This document shows, piece after piece, positions 46,713 through 53,752 of a DNA stretch of 64,000 bases. Location of the stretch: assembly GCA_030526195.1 (NCBI GenBank), contig JAUNDG010000004.1:81467-145466 (forward strand), read 5' to 3'. Origin of the DNA: Lachnospiraceae bacterium (GTDB lineage: Bacteria > Bacillota > Clostridia > Lachnospirales > Lachnospiraceae). Below the pieces are notes generated by a model. That model saw only the letters and a list, made by a program, of their open reading frames with translations, searched no databases and was not told the DNA's origin. Each line of letters starts with the position of its first letter. The stretch's first letter is position 1. A program made the position numbers and the translations under genes.

Positions 46713-47021
46713 GTCATATCATAAGAAACAGAAGAGCAGAGAAAGTAACGCCGGCTCTGCCATTATCTTCTTAAAATGATAATAAACGATTCGTTATTGA
46801 GTCTTTCAGCAAAACACTGGACTGCTTATTGAACGTTTCACAAGTGGTGTGCACGGTGGCACGGGTTGTTAAGTAACCAACTTATAAAATTGAGCTTCTA
46901 ACTCGATCAATACGCGGCATGCGCCGCTTCGGCAGTGGTCAGCCCTGTCCGATGAGCTTTTTACGGAAATGGTTTTTCCGCTAGACCTTTCGCTGAATAG
47001 ACATCAGAATGTCTATTACCA
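46713..47021 (-). promoter_or_regulatory. Structured 5' leader of the polyamine operon
   Basis: About 310 transcribed bases before the attenuator. Reading the reverse strand it contains a perfect AATAGACAT/ATGTCTATT hairpin at the 5' end, GGAAA/TTTCC enclosed by GGTC/GACC, and CGGC/GCCG hairpins with GCAT loops, then a less structured AU-rich part. It matches no riboswitch class I can recall; it lacks T-box motifs. It is a candidate cis-regulatory RNA sensing arginine, agmatine, a polyamine or a charged tRNA. Confidence 0.55.
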
Positions 47022-47027
47022 ACATTC

Positions 47028-47055
47028 ATTTTACGATAAATGCCCCCCTTGTCAA
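47028..47055 (-). promoter_or_regulatory. Sigma-A promoter of the polyamine operon
   Basis: Reverse-strand TTGACA (47055-47050), 16-base spacer, TAAAAT (47033-47028). Transcription should start near 47021, about 370 bases before the speA ATG. The rest of the gap up to 47261 holds the nitroreductase upstream region with TATAAT near 47191-47196. Confidence 0.8.
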
Positions 47056-47261
47056 GATGAATATAGGAGACAGATTTTTAGATTTGGAAGATGCAGTTGA
47101 GTATTCCGGAAAAAAGTAGTCCCAAACAGTTTTTCAATACTGTGTAAAAATTATTTTCCGATACAAATGAGTGTGTCGCATTGAGAAATGAGGCGTATAA
47201 TAGGAAATGATGCTGAGGCATCGCTGTCCTTTCGCAGGACAGTCAGGAAAGGAGTAAAATT

Positions 47262-47774
47262 ATGGAATTTAAAGAAGTTATCGCCAAACGTTATTCATGC
47301 AAAAAATATTCAGACCGTCAGGTCGATAAAGCGTCTCTTGAGGCTATCTTAAATGCCGGTCGTCTGGCCCCCACAGCCAAGAACCTGCAGGAACAGCACA
47401 TCTATGTGGCTCAGTCAGCTGAGGCTCTGGCCAAGATCGACAGCTGCACACCCTGCCGTTATGGTGCCCCCACAGTGCTGGTGGTCACTTATGATGCTGA
47501 CAATGTCTTCACCTATCCGGGTGACAAGATCAATTCAGGCGCCGAGGATGCCACCATCGTGGCCACACAGATGATCCTGGCCGCTGCCGATGAAGGTGTT
47601 GACAGCTGCTGGCTCAATTTCTTTGATCCGGACAAGACAGCCGAAGCCCTGGGTCTGCCGGCCAATGAAAAGGTCGTGATGCTGATGGACCTTGGCTATG
47701 CCGCCGAAGGTGCCGGCCCGCTGGCCAACCATGACAGCCGCAAGGATCTGTCAGAGACAGTCTCTTATATTTGA
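47262..47774 (+). CDS. Nitroreductase family protein
   Basis: 170-residue FMN-dependent oxidoreductase of the NADH oxidase/flavin reductase (nitroreductase) fold. Marks: FKEVIAKRYSCKKYSDRQVD at the N-terminus, AGRLAPTAKNLQEQ (FMN phosphate contacts), EDATIVATQMILAAADEGVDSCWLNFFD, and VVMLMDLGYAAEGAGP near the C-terminus. It is small, of the kind common in anaerobes, with unknown physiological substrate. GAAAGGAG lies before the ATG. It is monocistronic, with its own terminator. Confidence 0.9.
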   Translation: MEFKEVIAKRYSCKKYSDRQVDKASLEAILNAGRLAPTAKNLQEQHIYVAQSAEALAKIDSCTPCRYGAPTVLVVTYDADNVFTYPGDKINSGAEDATIVATQMILAAADEGVDSCWLNFFDPDKTAEALGLPANEKVVMLMDLGYAAEGAGPLANHDSRKDLSETVSYI

Positions 47775-47789
47775 TAGCAGAATAGTGAT

Positions 47790-47818
47790 GACCGACAGCC
47801 CGGCTGTCGGTCGTTTTT
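47790..47818 (+). terminator. Nitroreductase terminator
   Basis: Perfect 10-bp stem GACCGACAGC/GCTGTCGGTC with a 3-base loop, then GTTTTT. Confidence 0.85.
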
Positions 47819-47837
47819 CTATCATCCATTATCATCT

Positions 47838-47925
47838 GAACTGCAGCAAGCTTGCCTACGCTTTTAGGAGCTGCATCAGGCAGCGAAGCGGATAGTGTAT
47901 GTCGGGAACATTGTGTGTATCTGTA
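47838..47925 (+). repeat. Degenerate copy of the large structured repeat
   Basis: It begins GAACTGCAGCAAGC like the other copies and retains GCGAAGCGGA near the 3' end, but the middle stems are lost. It separates the nitroreductase and ogt genes. Confidence 0.5.
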
Positions 47926-47953
47926 TTGATTATGAGAAAGGAAATGGCGTTAC

Positions 47954-48619
47954 ATGGCACAGCCGGTTTATCTTGATCATTTTGATTCTCCTCTTGGCAA
48001 TCTCACAGTCGCCTCTGATGGGGAAGCTCTCATCGGCCTCTGGTTCGACGGCCAGAAATATGATCAGGCGCTGTTGAAATCGAAGAAGTGGAAGTTTGCC
48101 AATCTTGAAGACAGTACCACTAAAGCCAATATGTCTTTGCCGGGAGCAATCGAGATAGAAGGCAAAGCGGTAGAAAACGATAGAGCAGAGGGCAACAGCG
48201 CGAATAATGGTACCTTTGATAACAATGCCCGGGCAGTTTTCGAGACGACCAAACGCTGGCTTTCCACCTATTTTCAGGGAAATGATCCCGGCGCTCCGCC
48301 ACCGCTGCGGATTTACGGGTCTGAATTTCAGAAACTGATATGTGAAATTATGTTAACCGTTCCATTCGGAGAGACCACAACCTATGGCGCTATCGCCAAG
48401 GTCGCTGCCGAGCGCCTCGGGCGGGAGAGGATGTCGGCACAGGCCGTGGGCGGTGCTGTGGGGCATAACCCCATCGGCATCATCGTGCCCTGCCACCGAG
48501 TGGTGGGGACAAATGGGAGCCTTACCGGTTATGCCGGAGGCATCGACAAGAAGATCTTCCTTCTTAATAATGAAGGTCAGTCAATAGCCCACACGTCAAA
48601 GGGTTGGAGCCTAAGGTGA
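47954..48619 (+). CDS. ogt: Methylated-DNA-protein cysteine methyltransferase
   Basis: Suicide repair protein that takes methyl groups from O6-methylguanine in DNA. 221 residues. The C-terminal domain (about 115-205) has VPFGETTTYGAIAKVAAERLG and the active-site IIVPCHRVVGTNGSLTGYAGG. The N-terminal ribonuclease-like domain starts at FDSPLGNLTVASDGEALIGLWF. An Asn/Ala-rich insertion (about 60-90) makes it longer than the usual 160-180. It is transcribed alone, 30 bases before the feo promoter. Confidence 0.93.
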   Translation: MAQPVYLDHFDSPLGNLTVASDGEALIGLWFDGQKYDQALLKSKKWKFANLEDSTTKANMSLPGAIEIEGKAVENDRAEGNSANNGTFDNNARAVFETTKRWLSTYFQGNDPGAPPPLRIYGSEFQKLICEIMLTVPFGETTTYGAIAKVAAERLGRERMSAQAVGGAVGHNPIGIIVPCHRVVGTNGSLTGYAGGIDKKIFLLNNEGQSIAHTSKGWSLR

Positions 48620-48648
48620 GGGATGCATAAAAATACAAAAAATAGTAG

Positions 48649-48781
48649 TTGACAAATTAGTTTCAACTAACTATACTGGCAAATGGTTAGGAAACACTAA
48701 CTAACGACCCGAGGCAAGGCCGACGGCGATGATAGTGAGGAACTGACCATTTTTTCAGATTTTGAGTTAGTACAAACTAAC
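48649..48781 (+). promoter_or_regulatory. feo promoter with three DtxR-like boxes
   Basis: TTGACA (48649-48654), 17-base spacer, TATACT (48672-48677). Three GTTAG/CTAAC-type palindromes follow: TTAGTTTCAACTAA (48657-48670, inside the promoter), GTTAGGAAACACTAAC (48686-48701) and GTTAGTACAAACTAAC (48766-48781). They resemble DtxR/IdeR metal-regulator boxes, so iron-loaded repressor control of feo is likely. Confidence 0.75.
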
Positions 48782-48926
48782 ATACGCGGGTGCGGAGGGT
48801 AAAGAAAGAAGCGGTCCCGACAAGAGCCCCATTTTCGAGTAACAAAACCTGGTTAAGCATTAAGAAGCAACGGCGGGAACTAGGTATGTTGTGAGTTCCC
48901 ACGGATGCATTGAAGAAAGGAGAGAT

Positions 48927-49139
48927 ATGATGCCCCTTCATTTGGCAACATTAGGAGAAGAGCAGACCATCAAACGGATCGGCGGCAAGCCGGAGGTGCG
49001 GCGTCACCTGGAAAATCTCGGCTTTCATGTGGGCGGCGAGGTCAGTGTCGTCAATGCCCTGGCCGGAAACCTGATCATCAAGGTGAAGGAAAGCCGGGTG
49101 GCGGTCAGCCGGGAGCTGGCCGGTAAGATCATGGTGTAA
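48927..49139 (+). CDS. feoA: FeoA-domain protein (first)
   Basis: 70-residue SH3-like protein that interacts with FeoB. Marks: KRIGGKPEVRRHLENLGFHVGGEVSVV and NLIIKVKESRVAVSRELAGKI. ATG 48927 follows AAAGGAGAG; the 12-codon upstream frame is not family-like. It is the first gene of the iron-regulated feo operon. The 177-base gap to the second feoA contains a direct repeat. Confidence 0.88.
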   Translation: MMPLHLATLGEEQTIKRIGGKPEVRRHLENLGFHVGGEVSVVNALAGNLIIKVKESRVAVSRELAGKIMV

Positions 49140-49163
49140 CCACCGGTCATTAGCCTGCAAATC

Positions 49164-49251
49164 AACTGACGGAGGACAAATCAGCCGCCGGCAAGTTATT
49201 GACGGCTCATAAAACGGCTGCCGACAGATTAACTGACAGAGAACAAATCAG
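49164..49251 (+). repeat. Direct repeat between the two feoA genes
   Basis: AACTGACGGAGGACAAATCAG-like segment at 49164-49184 and AACTGACAGAGAACAAATCAG-like at 49231-49251, 67 bases apart. Function unknown; possibly a decayed duplication. Confidence 0.45.
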
Positions 49252-49316
49252 TCGCTTACGGATCAACTACGTGTGAACCAAGCGGCTGTCAATAAAGAAA
49301 ACGAAAAGAGGTAAAC

Positions 49317-49547
49317 ATGCAAACATTAAAAGACATCACCATCGGCTCATCTGCCGTGATCGTGAAGCTGCACGGGCAAGGAGCTGTGAAGCGTCGCATC
49401 ATGGATATGGGGCTGACTAAGGGCACAGAGGTTTATGTGCGAAAGGTAGCCCCCCTGGGAGATCCCCTTGAACTGACGGTCAGAGGCTACGCCTTATCGC
49501 TGCGCAAGGCAGATGCGGCCATGATCGAAGTGGAAGAAACAACGTAA
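49317..49547 (+). CDS. feoA: FeoA-domain protein (second)
   Basis: 76 residues, SH3-like. Marks: KLHGQGAVKRRIMDMGLTKGTEVYVRKVAPLGDP and VRGYALSLRKADAAMIEVEE. It is closer to the FeoA part of the fusion at 30190 than to the first feoA. AAAAGAGG lies before the ATG. It lies 87 bases before feoB, a typical feoA-feoA-feoB arrangement. Confidence 0.92.
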   Translation: MQTLKDITIGSSAVIVKLHGQGAVKRRIMDMGLTKGTEVYVRKVAPLGDPLELTVRGYALSLRKADAAMIEVEETT

Positions 49548-49634
49548 TTTATTTTTTTTCAGGCTGAAGTTAGTGATGACAAACACCGCTGACAGCCACC
49601 AGCTCAAAGCCCATAAGGGCAGAAAGGATTTTCT

Positions 49635-52061
49635 ATGACAATACGCATGGCCCTGGCGGGCAACCCGAACTGCGGGAAAACGACACTCTTTAACGCACTG
49701 ACCGGTGCCAATCAGTTCGTCGGCAACTGGCCCGGCGTGACCGTTGAGAAAAAGGAGGGACGCCTTAAGAAGCACGACGATGTGATTGTGACGGACCTCC
49801 CCGGCATTTATTCCCTGTCACCCTACACCCTGGAAGAAGTGGTGGCCCGGAACTACCTCATCAACGAGCGCCCTGACGTGATCCTCAACATTATCGACGG
49901 CACCAACCTGGAACGGAACCTCTACCTCACCACACAGCTCGCCGAGCTTGGCATTCCCCTGGTGGTGGCGGTCAATATGATGGACGTGGTCCGTAAAAGT
50001 GGCGATGTCCTCGACACAGCCCGTCTTTCCGATCGCCTGGGCTGCCGGGTGGTGGAGATTTCCGCGCTGAAAGGGCAGGGCATTTCCGAGGCTGCAGAGG
50101 CGGCCATTGAAGCGGCCAAAATGTTGCGGACACTGCCCGCACTGACCTTCCCGACAGCGATGGAGCGGGTGATCGCCGATATCGAAACGCAGGCGCTGAC
50201 CCATTTTCAAAAGGAACAGCAGCGCTGGTATGCGGTGAAGGTGTTTGAGCGGGATCCCAAGGTGATGGAGCAGCTGGCGCTGTCTGAGGAGATCCAGGCT
50301 TCCATCGAGTCCGCCATCGCCGCCGTGGAGGAGGCGCTTGACGACGATGCGGAAAGCCTCGTCACGAACGAGCGCTATCAGGCCATTGCCGCCATGGTCA
50401 AGGCCTGTTATCGGAAGCAGCGGGCGGACCGCCTGTCTGTGTCCGACAAGATCGATCGGGTGGTGACCAACCGGTGGCTGGGCCTGCCGATCTTCGCCGC
50501 CATCATGTTCCTGGTTTACTGGATCTCCATGGTGGGCGTGGGCGCTGCGGCCACGGATTTCACCAACGATAACATTTTCGGGGACGGGTTCCATCTCATC
50601 AATGACGGCGGCTACGGGGAAGTGGCTGAGAGTTATGCCGAAGCCTCCGCGATCGTGGAGGGCTACGAGGCCTATGTTGCGGAAATGGGTCAGCCGCCCC
50701 GTGACACGTTCTCTTTCATGGTGGAGGATGAGGAAACTCTGGAGCTCACAGAGGTAACCGCCTCCATGGCAGATTATGAAGCGGCAAAAGAGCTGATCGA
50801 AAATGTGGGCGAGGAGCCGGATCCGGCTGCTTACGGCCTGTGGATCCCCGGCATTCCGGCACTGGTGGAGCAGGGGCTTGATGCCCTTCACACCGCCGAC
50901 TGGCTGAAGGCTCTGGTGCTTGACGGTATCGTGGCCGGCGTGGGCGCGGTTCTTGGCTTTGTGCCCCAGATGCTGGTGCTGTTTCTTCTGCTGGCCTTCC
51001 TGGAGGCCTGCGGTTACATGGCCCGTATCGCTTTCGTGCTGGACCGTGTCTTCCGGAAGTTTGGCCTTTCCGGCAAATCCTTCATCCCGATGCTGATCGG
51101 CACCGGCTGCGGCGTGCCCGGCATCATGGCCAGTCGCACCATCGAAAATGACTGCGACCGCCGCATGACGATCATGACGACCACCTTCATGCCCTGCGGT
51201 GCCAAAGTACCCTTTATCTCCATGATTGCCGGGGCCATTTTCGGCGGCTCCGCCTGGGTGGCCACCTCCGCTTACTTTGTGGGCATGGCCGCGATCATCA
51301 TTTCCGGTATTATCCTGAAAAAGACAAAAATGTTCGCCGGCGATCCGGCACCCTTTGTCATGGAGCTGCCGGCCTACCATCTGCCGACCCCCGGCCAGGT
51401 TTTGCGGGCCATGTGGGAGCGGGGCTGGTCATTTATCAAAAAAGCCGGCACCATCATTCTCTTATCCACCATCGTCATCTGGTTTGCGACATATTTTGGC
51501 TTCACCGCCGACGGCTTCCGGATGCTGGAAGAACACGAACTGGAGAACTCCATCCTGGCCGCCCTCGGCCGCAGCATCGCCTGGATCTTCACACCCCTGG
51601 GCTTTGGCGACTGGCGGGCAGCGGTTGCCTCCATCACGGGCCTTGTGGCCAAGGAGAACATCGTGGGCACCATGGGCATTCTTTACGGAAATGGCTCTTT
51701 GACGGCCTGGCAGTCGTTGGCTCAGGCATTCACCGAAGTGTCCGGCTATGCGTTCCTGGTGTTCAACCTGCTGTGCGCACCCTGCTTTGCGGCCATCGGT
51801 GCCATCAAACGGGAAATGAACAGTCCAAAATGGACCTGGTTTGCCATCGGCTATCAGTGCGGGTTCGCCTATGTGGTGGCGCTCATGGTGAATCAGTTTG
51901 GTCGCCTGGCAAGTGGCAATGTTCAGCCGGTGGGGCTTGCAGCGGCTGTTGTCTTGCTGGCGGTGATGCTTTACATGCTCTTTATTAAGAAAGAGTATCG
52001 GGCCGTTGCGGACAAATCCCGGTTATGCACAAAACAAAACAGAAAAGAGGTGACAATATGA
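49635..52061 (+). CDS. feoB: Ferrous iron transport protein B
   Basis: 808 residues. G domain (about 1-165): GNPNCGKTTLFNALTGAN, DLPGIYSLSPYTLEE, VNMMDVV. A helical GDI-like region follows, then a membrane domain with two Gate motifs (GKSFIPMLIGTGCGVPGIM, CGAKVPFISMIAGAIFG). A long external loop of about 110 residues (near 305-420) follows the first membrane helix and contains TDFTNDNIFGDG. It imports Fe2+. Its stop overlaps the next start as ATGA. DtxR-like boxes upstream suggest iron repression. Confidence 0.94.
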   Translation: MTIRMALAGNPNCGKTTLFNALTGANQFVGNWPGVTVEKKEGRLKKHDDVIVTDLPGIYSLSPYTLEEVVARNYLINERPDVILNIIDGTNLERNLYLTTQLAELGIPLVVAVNMMDVVRKSGDVLDTARLSDRLGCRVVEISALKGQGISEAAEAAIEAAKMLRTLPALTFPTAMERVIADIETQALTHFQKEQQRWYAVKVFERDPKVMEQLALSEEIQASIESAIAAVEEALDDDAESLVTNERYQAIAAMVKACYRKQRADRLSVSDKIDRVVTNRWLGLPIFAAIMFLVYWISMVGVGAAATDFTNDNIFGDGFHLINDGGYGEVAESYAEASAIVEGYEAYVAEMGQPPRDTFSFMVEDEETLELTEVTASMADYEAAKELIENVGEEPDPAAYGLWIPGIPALVEQGLDALHTADWLKALVLDGIVAGVGAVLGFVPQMLVLFLLLAFLEACGYMARIAFVLDRVFRKFGLSGKSFIPMLIGTGCGVPGIMASRTIENDCDRRMTIMTTTFMPCGAKVPFISMIAGAIFGGSAWVATSAYFVGMAAIIISGIILKKTKMFAGDPAPFVMELPAYHLPTPGQVLRAMWERGWSFIKKAGTIILLSTIVIWFATYFGFTADGFRMLEEHELENSILAALGRSIAWIFTPLGFGDWRAAVASITGLVAKENIVGTMGILYGNGSLTAWQSLAQAFTEVSGYAFLVFNLLCAPCFAAIGAIKREMNSPKWTWFAIGYQCGFAYVVALMVNQFGRLASGNVQPVGLAAAVVLLAVMLYMLFIKKEYRAVADKSRLCTKQNRKEVTI

Positions 52062-52270
52062 TGAATGGGCTGAGTAACTGGCTGTCGATGAATGGCGGGA
52101 ATCTTGTTATATCAGTGGTGCTTGTGGCAGTTGTGGCCCTCATCGTGAGACACATCTACCGCAATAAAAAGGCAGGGCGATCCTCCTGCGGCTGTGCCTG
52201 CGGGCAGTGCGCCATGAAGGGGGCCTGCCACAGTAAGCGGGTATCATCAGAAACCGCACAGGAAAACTGA
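52058..52270 (+). CDS. FeoB-associated Cys-rich membrane protein
   Basis: 70 residues: one membrane helix (GNLVISVVLVAVVALIVRHIY) followed by RNKKAGRSSCGCACGQCAMKGAC. It matches the small FeoB-associated family (PF12669) and is the counterpart of the gene at 32693. ATG 52058 overlaps the feoB stop by 4 bases, with AGAGGTGA upstream. It ends the feo operon; the large repeat copy B begins at its stop codon. Confidence 0.85.
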   Translation: MMNGLSNWLSMNGGNLVISVVLVAVVALIVRHIYRNKKAGRSSCGCACGQCAMKGACHSKRVSSETAQEN

Positions 52271-52422
52271 ACCGCAGCGAGCATTCCCCCGCTTCAAAGA
52301 CGTAGAGTCTTAAGCGGGGGAATGCTCGCATCAGCAGGGGTAAAAGCCCCTGCTGATGGGCTACCGAAGGTAGCGGCGGTTCACGAGCAAGGAGCGAAGC
52401 GTATTGCGAGTGTCCGCTTTAC
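52269..52422 (+). repeat. Large structured repeat, copy B
   Basis: It starts GAACCGCAGCGAGCATTCC. Its first stem is perfect over 18 bp (GCGAGCATTCCCCCGCTT at 52277-52294 with its complement at 52312-52329), followed by CATCAGCAGGGG/CCCCTGCTGATG and GCTACC/GGTAGC. Where other copies have GCAAGC/GCTTGC this one has GCGAGC/GCTCGC, a paired change. Confidence 0.8.
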
Positions 52423-52439
52423 TCACAGCATGTATACGC

Positions 52440-52476
52440 AACACCGTCTGTTTGTCCCGAGGACACAGACGGTGTT
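52440..52476 (+). terminator. Hairpin after the feo operon
   Basis: AACACCGTCTG/CAGACGGTGTT with an inner TGTCC/GGACA stem. There is no clear T-run, so it may be a processing or stability hairpin rather than a terminator. Confidence 0.45.
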
Positions 52477-52619
52477 ATGGCGTTTGTGAAGGCATTTGTG
52501 AGCTGCTGAGAATGGCAGATAAGCTATCTTTTGCGGTAAAAGCATGTGCAGACAAGTGCTATTTGTGTGTATAATACCTCTATTGCATCCGCAACTTTTG
52601 ACCGTCAATTGAGGTAAAT

Positions 52620-53576
52620 ATGAGTATCAGACACACTTTAGCCTGCCAGGTCTGCCGCAAAGGCATGCGGCATTATGTAACAGGAGAAACACCGGATTAT
52701 CCGGCGCTCAGGGAGCGGGAGGCCAGACGGAGCCGTCCGGCTGTGGCACCCGGGTCAGTGACGATCACGGAGACAATGCTTAACGGTGTGCCGGCGGAGT
52801 TTCTGACCTGTGAGGAGAATCCAACGGACCGCATCATTTTGTATTTCCACGGAGGCAGCTTTGTGGTGGGAAGTCCCCAAACCCGCCGGTCCTTTACCGG
52901 GTACCTGGCGGCCCATGCCGGGTATAACGTGGCAGCGGCGGACTATCGGCTGGCACCGGAGCATCCCTTTCCGGCGGCTCCCGAGGATGCTTTTGCGGCT
53001 TATCGAGCCCTGCTTCAGGATTATGCACCGGAGAATATCCTGCTTCTCGGGGAAAGTGCCGGCGGGAATCTGGTGCTGAGTGTGCTGCTGCAGATCAAGG
53101 CGGCACAGCTTTCCATGCCGGCCGCGGGTATTTGCCTGTCCCCCTGCGTGCAGTATGATGAGGTGCTGCCAAGCTACACGGAAAATCTGGAAACGGAATA
53201 CATCGTGAGCGACCTGACCGAGGAGGTCTACGGCAGCTATCTGCAGAGTCGGGACAAGGAAATGGTGCGCCATCCGCTGGCAGCGCCATATTATGGGGAT
53301 TTTGCGGGCTGTGCGCCGATTCACCTGTGGGCATCCACGGCAGAAATCCTGCGGGATGATAGTCTCATCATGTTTGATAAGCTGAAAAAGGCGGGCCACA
53401 ACTGCCGGCTGTATCTGCGGGATGACATGATCCACACCTGGCCCATCATGCCCTATTATCCGGAGGCAATACAGGACCTTCAGGTGCTGAAGACCTGTAT
53501 GGATGATGCCTTCGCAGGGACGCTGACAAGGGAAGAGGAGCCAATCCGGCTGGATAATGAGCCGGTTCAAGCCTGA
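52620..53576 (+). CDS. Alpha/beta hydrolase, hormone-sensitive-lipase-like esterase
   Basis: 318 residues. HSL-family marks: LYFHGGSFVVGSP (oxyanion HGG), ADYRLAPEHPFPAAPEDA, and the nucleophile in LLLGESAGGNLVLSV (Ser about 144). The acidic residue is probably in WASTAEILRDDS and the histidine in RDDMIHTWPIM. It is predicted to be a cytoplasmic carboxylesterase of short acyl esters. There is no signal peptide. It may be linked to the beta-glucosidase downstream in handling acylated glycosides; that is inference from position. Confidence 0.85.
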   Translation: MSIRHTLACQVCRKGMRHYVTGETPDYPALREREARRSRPAVAPGSVTITETMLNGVPAEFLTCEENPTDRIILYFHGGSFVVGSPQTRRSFTGYLAAHAGYNVAAADYRLAPEHPFPAAPEDAFAAYRALLQDYAPENILLLGESAGGNLVLSVLLQIKAAQLSMPAAGICLSPCVQYDEVLPSYTENLETEYIVSDLTEEVYGSYLQSRDKEMVRHPLAAPYYGDFAGCAPIHLWASTAEILRDDSLIMFDKLKKAGHNCRLYLRDDMIHTWPIMPYYPEAIQDLQVLKTCMDDAFAGTLTREEEPIRLDNEPVQA

Positions 53577-53602
53577 TTCTTTCATATCAGGTAATTGATT
53601 TT

Positions 53603-53735
53603 GAACTGCAGCAAGCATTCCCCTGTTTCAAAGACGCAGAGTCTTAAGCTTACTGCTCAGGATTTATCAAAGAGAGCACTGGCATATGAGTTAGCAGCGA
53701 TGCAGACAGCGTGCACTGAAAGATGTGTGTGTATA
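53603..53735 (+). repeat. Degenerate copy of the large structured repeat
   Basis: GAACTGCAGCAAGCATTCCC and CAAAGACGCAGAGTCTTAAGC are intact. The middle stems are replaced, and the end keeps GCAGACAGCGTGCAC. It lies between the esterase and the beta-glucosidase and reaches into the latter's 5' region. Confidence 0.55.
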
Positions 53736-53752
53736 TTATTGGGAAAGATAAT

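Noticed and set aside
46713-47021. T-box or known riboswitch in the speA leader
   Set aside because: No GGTGGTACCGCG-type T-box sequence, no specifier loop features, and no match I can recall to lysine, SAM, guanidine or cobalamin classes; kept as unassigned leader.
49818-51380. 520-codon reverse open frame opposite feoB
   Set aside because: His/Gly-rich antisense shadow of feoB with no ribosome site.
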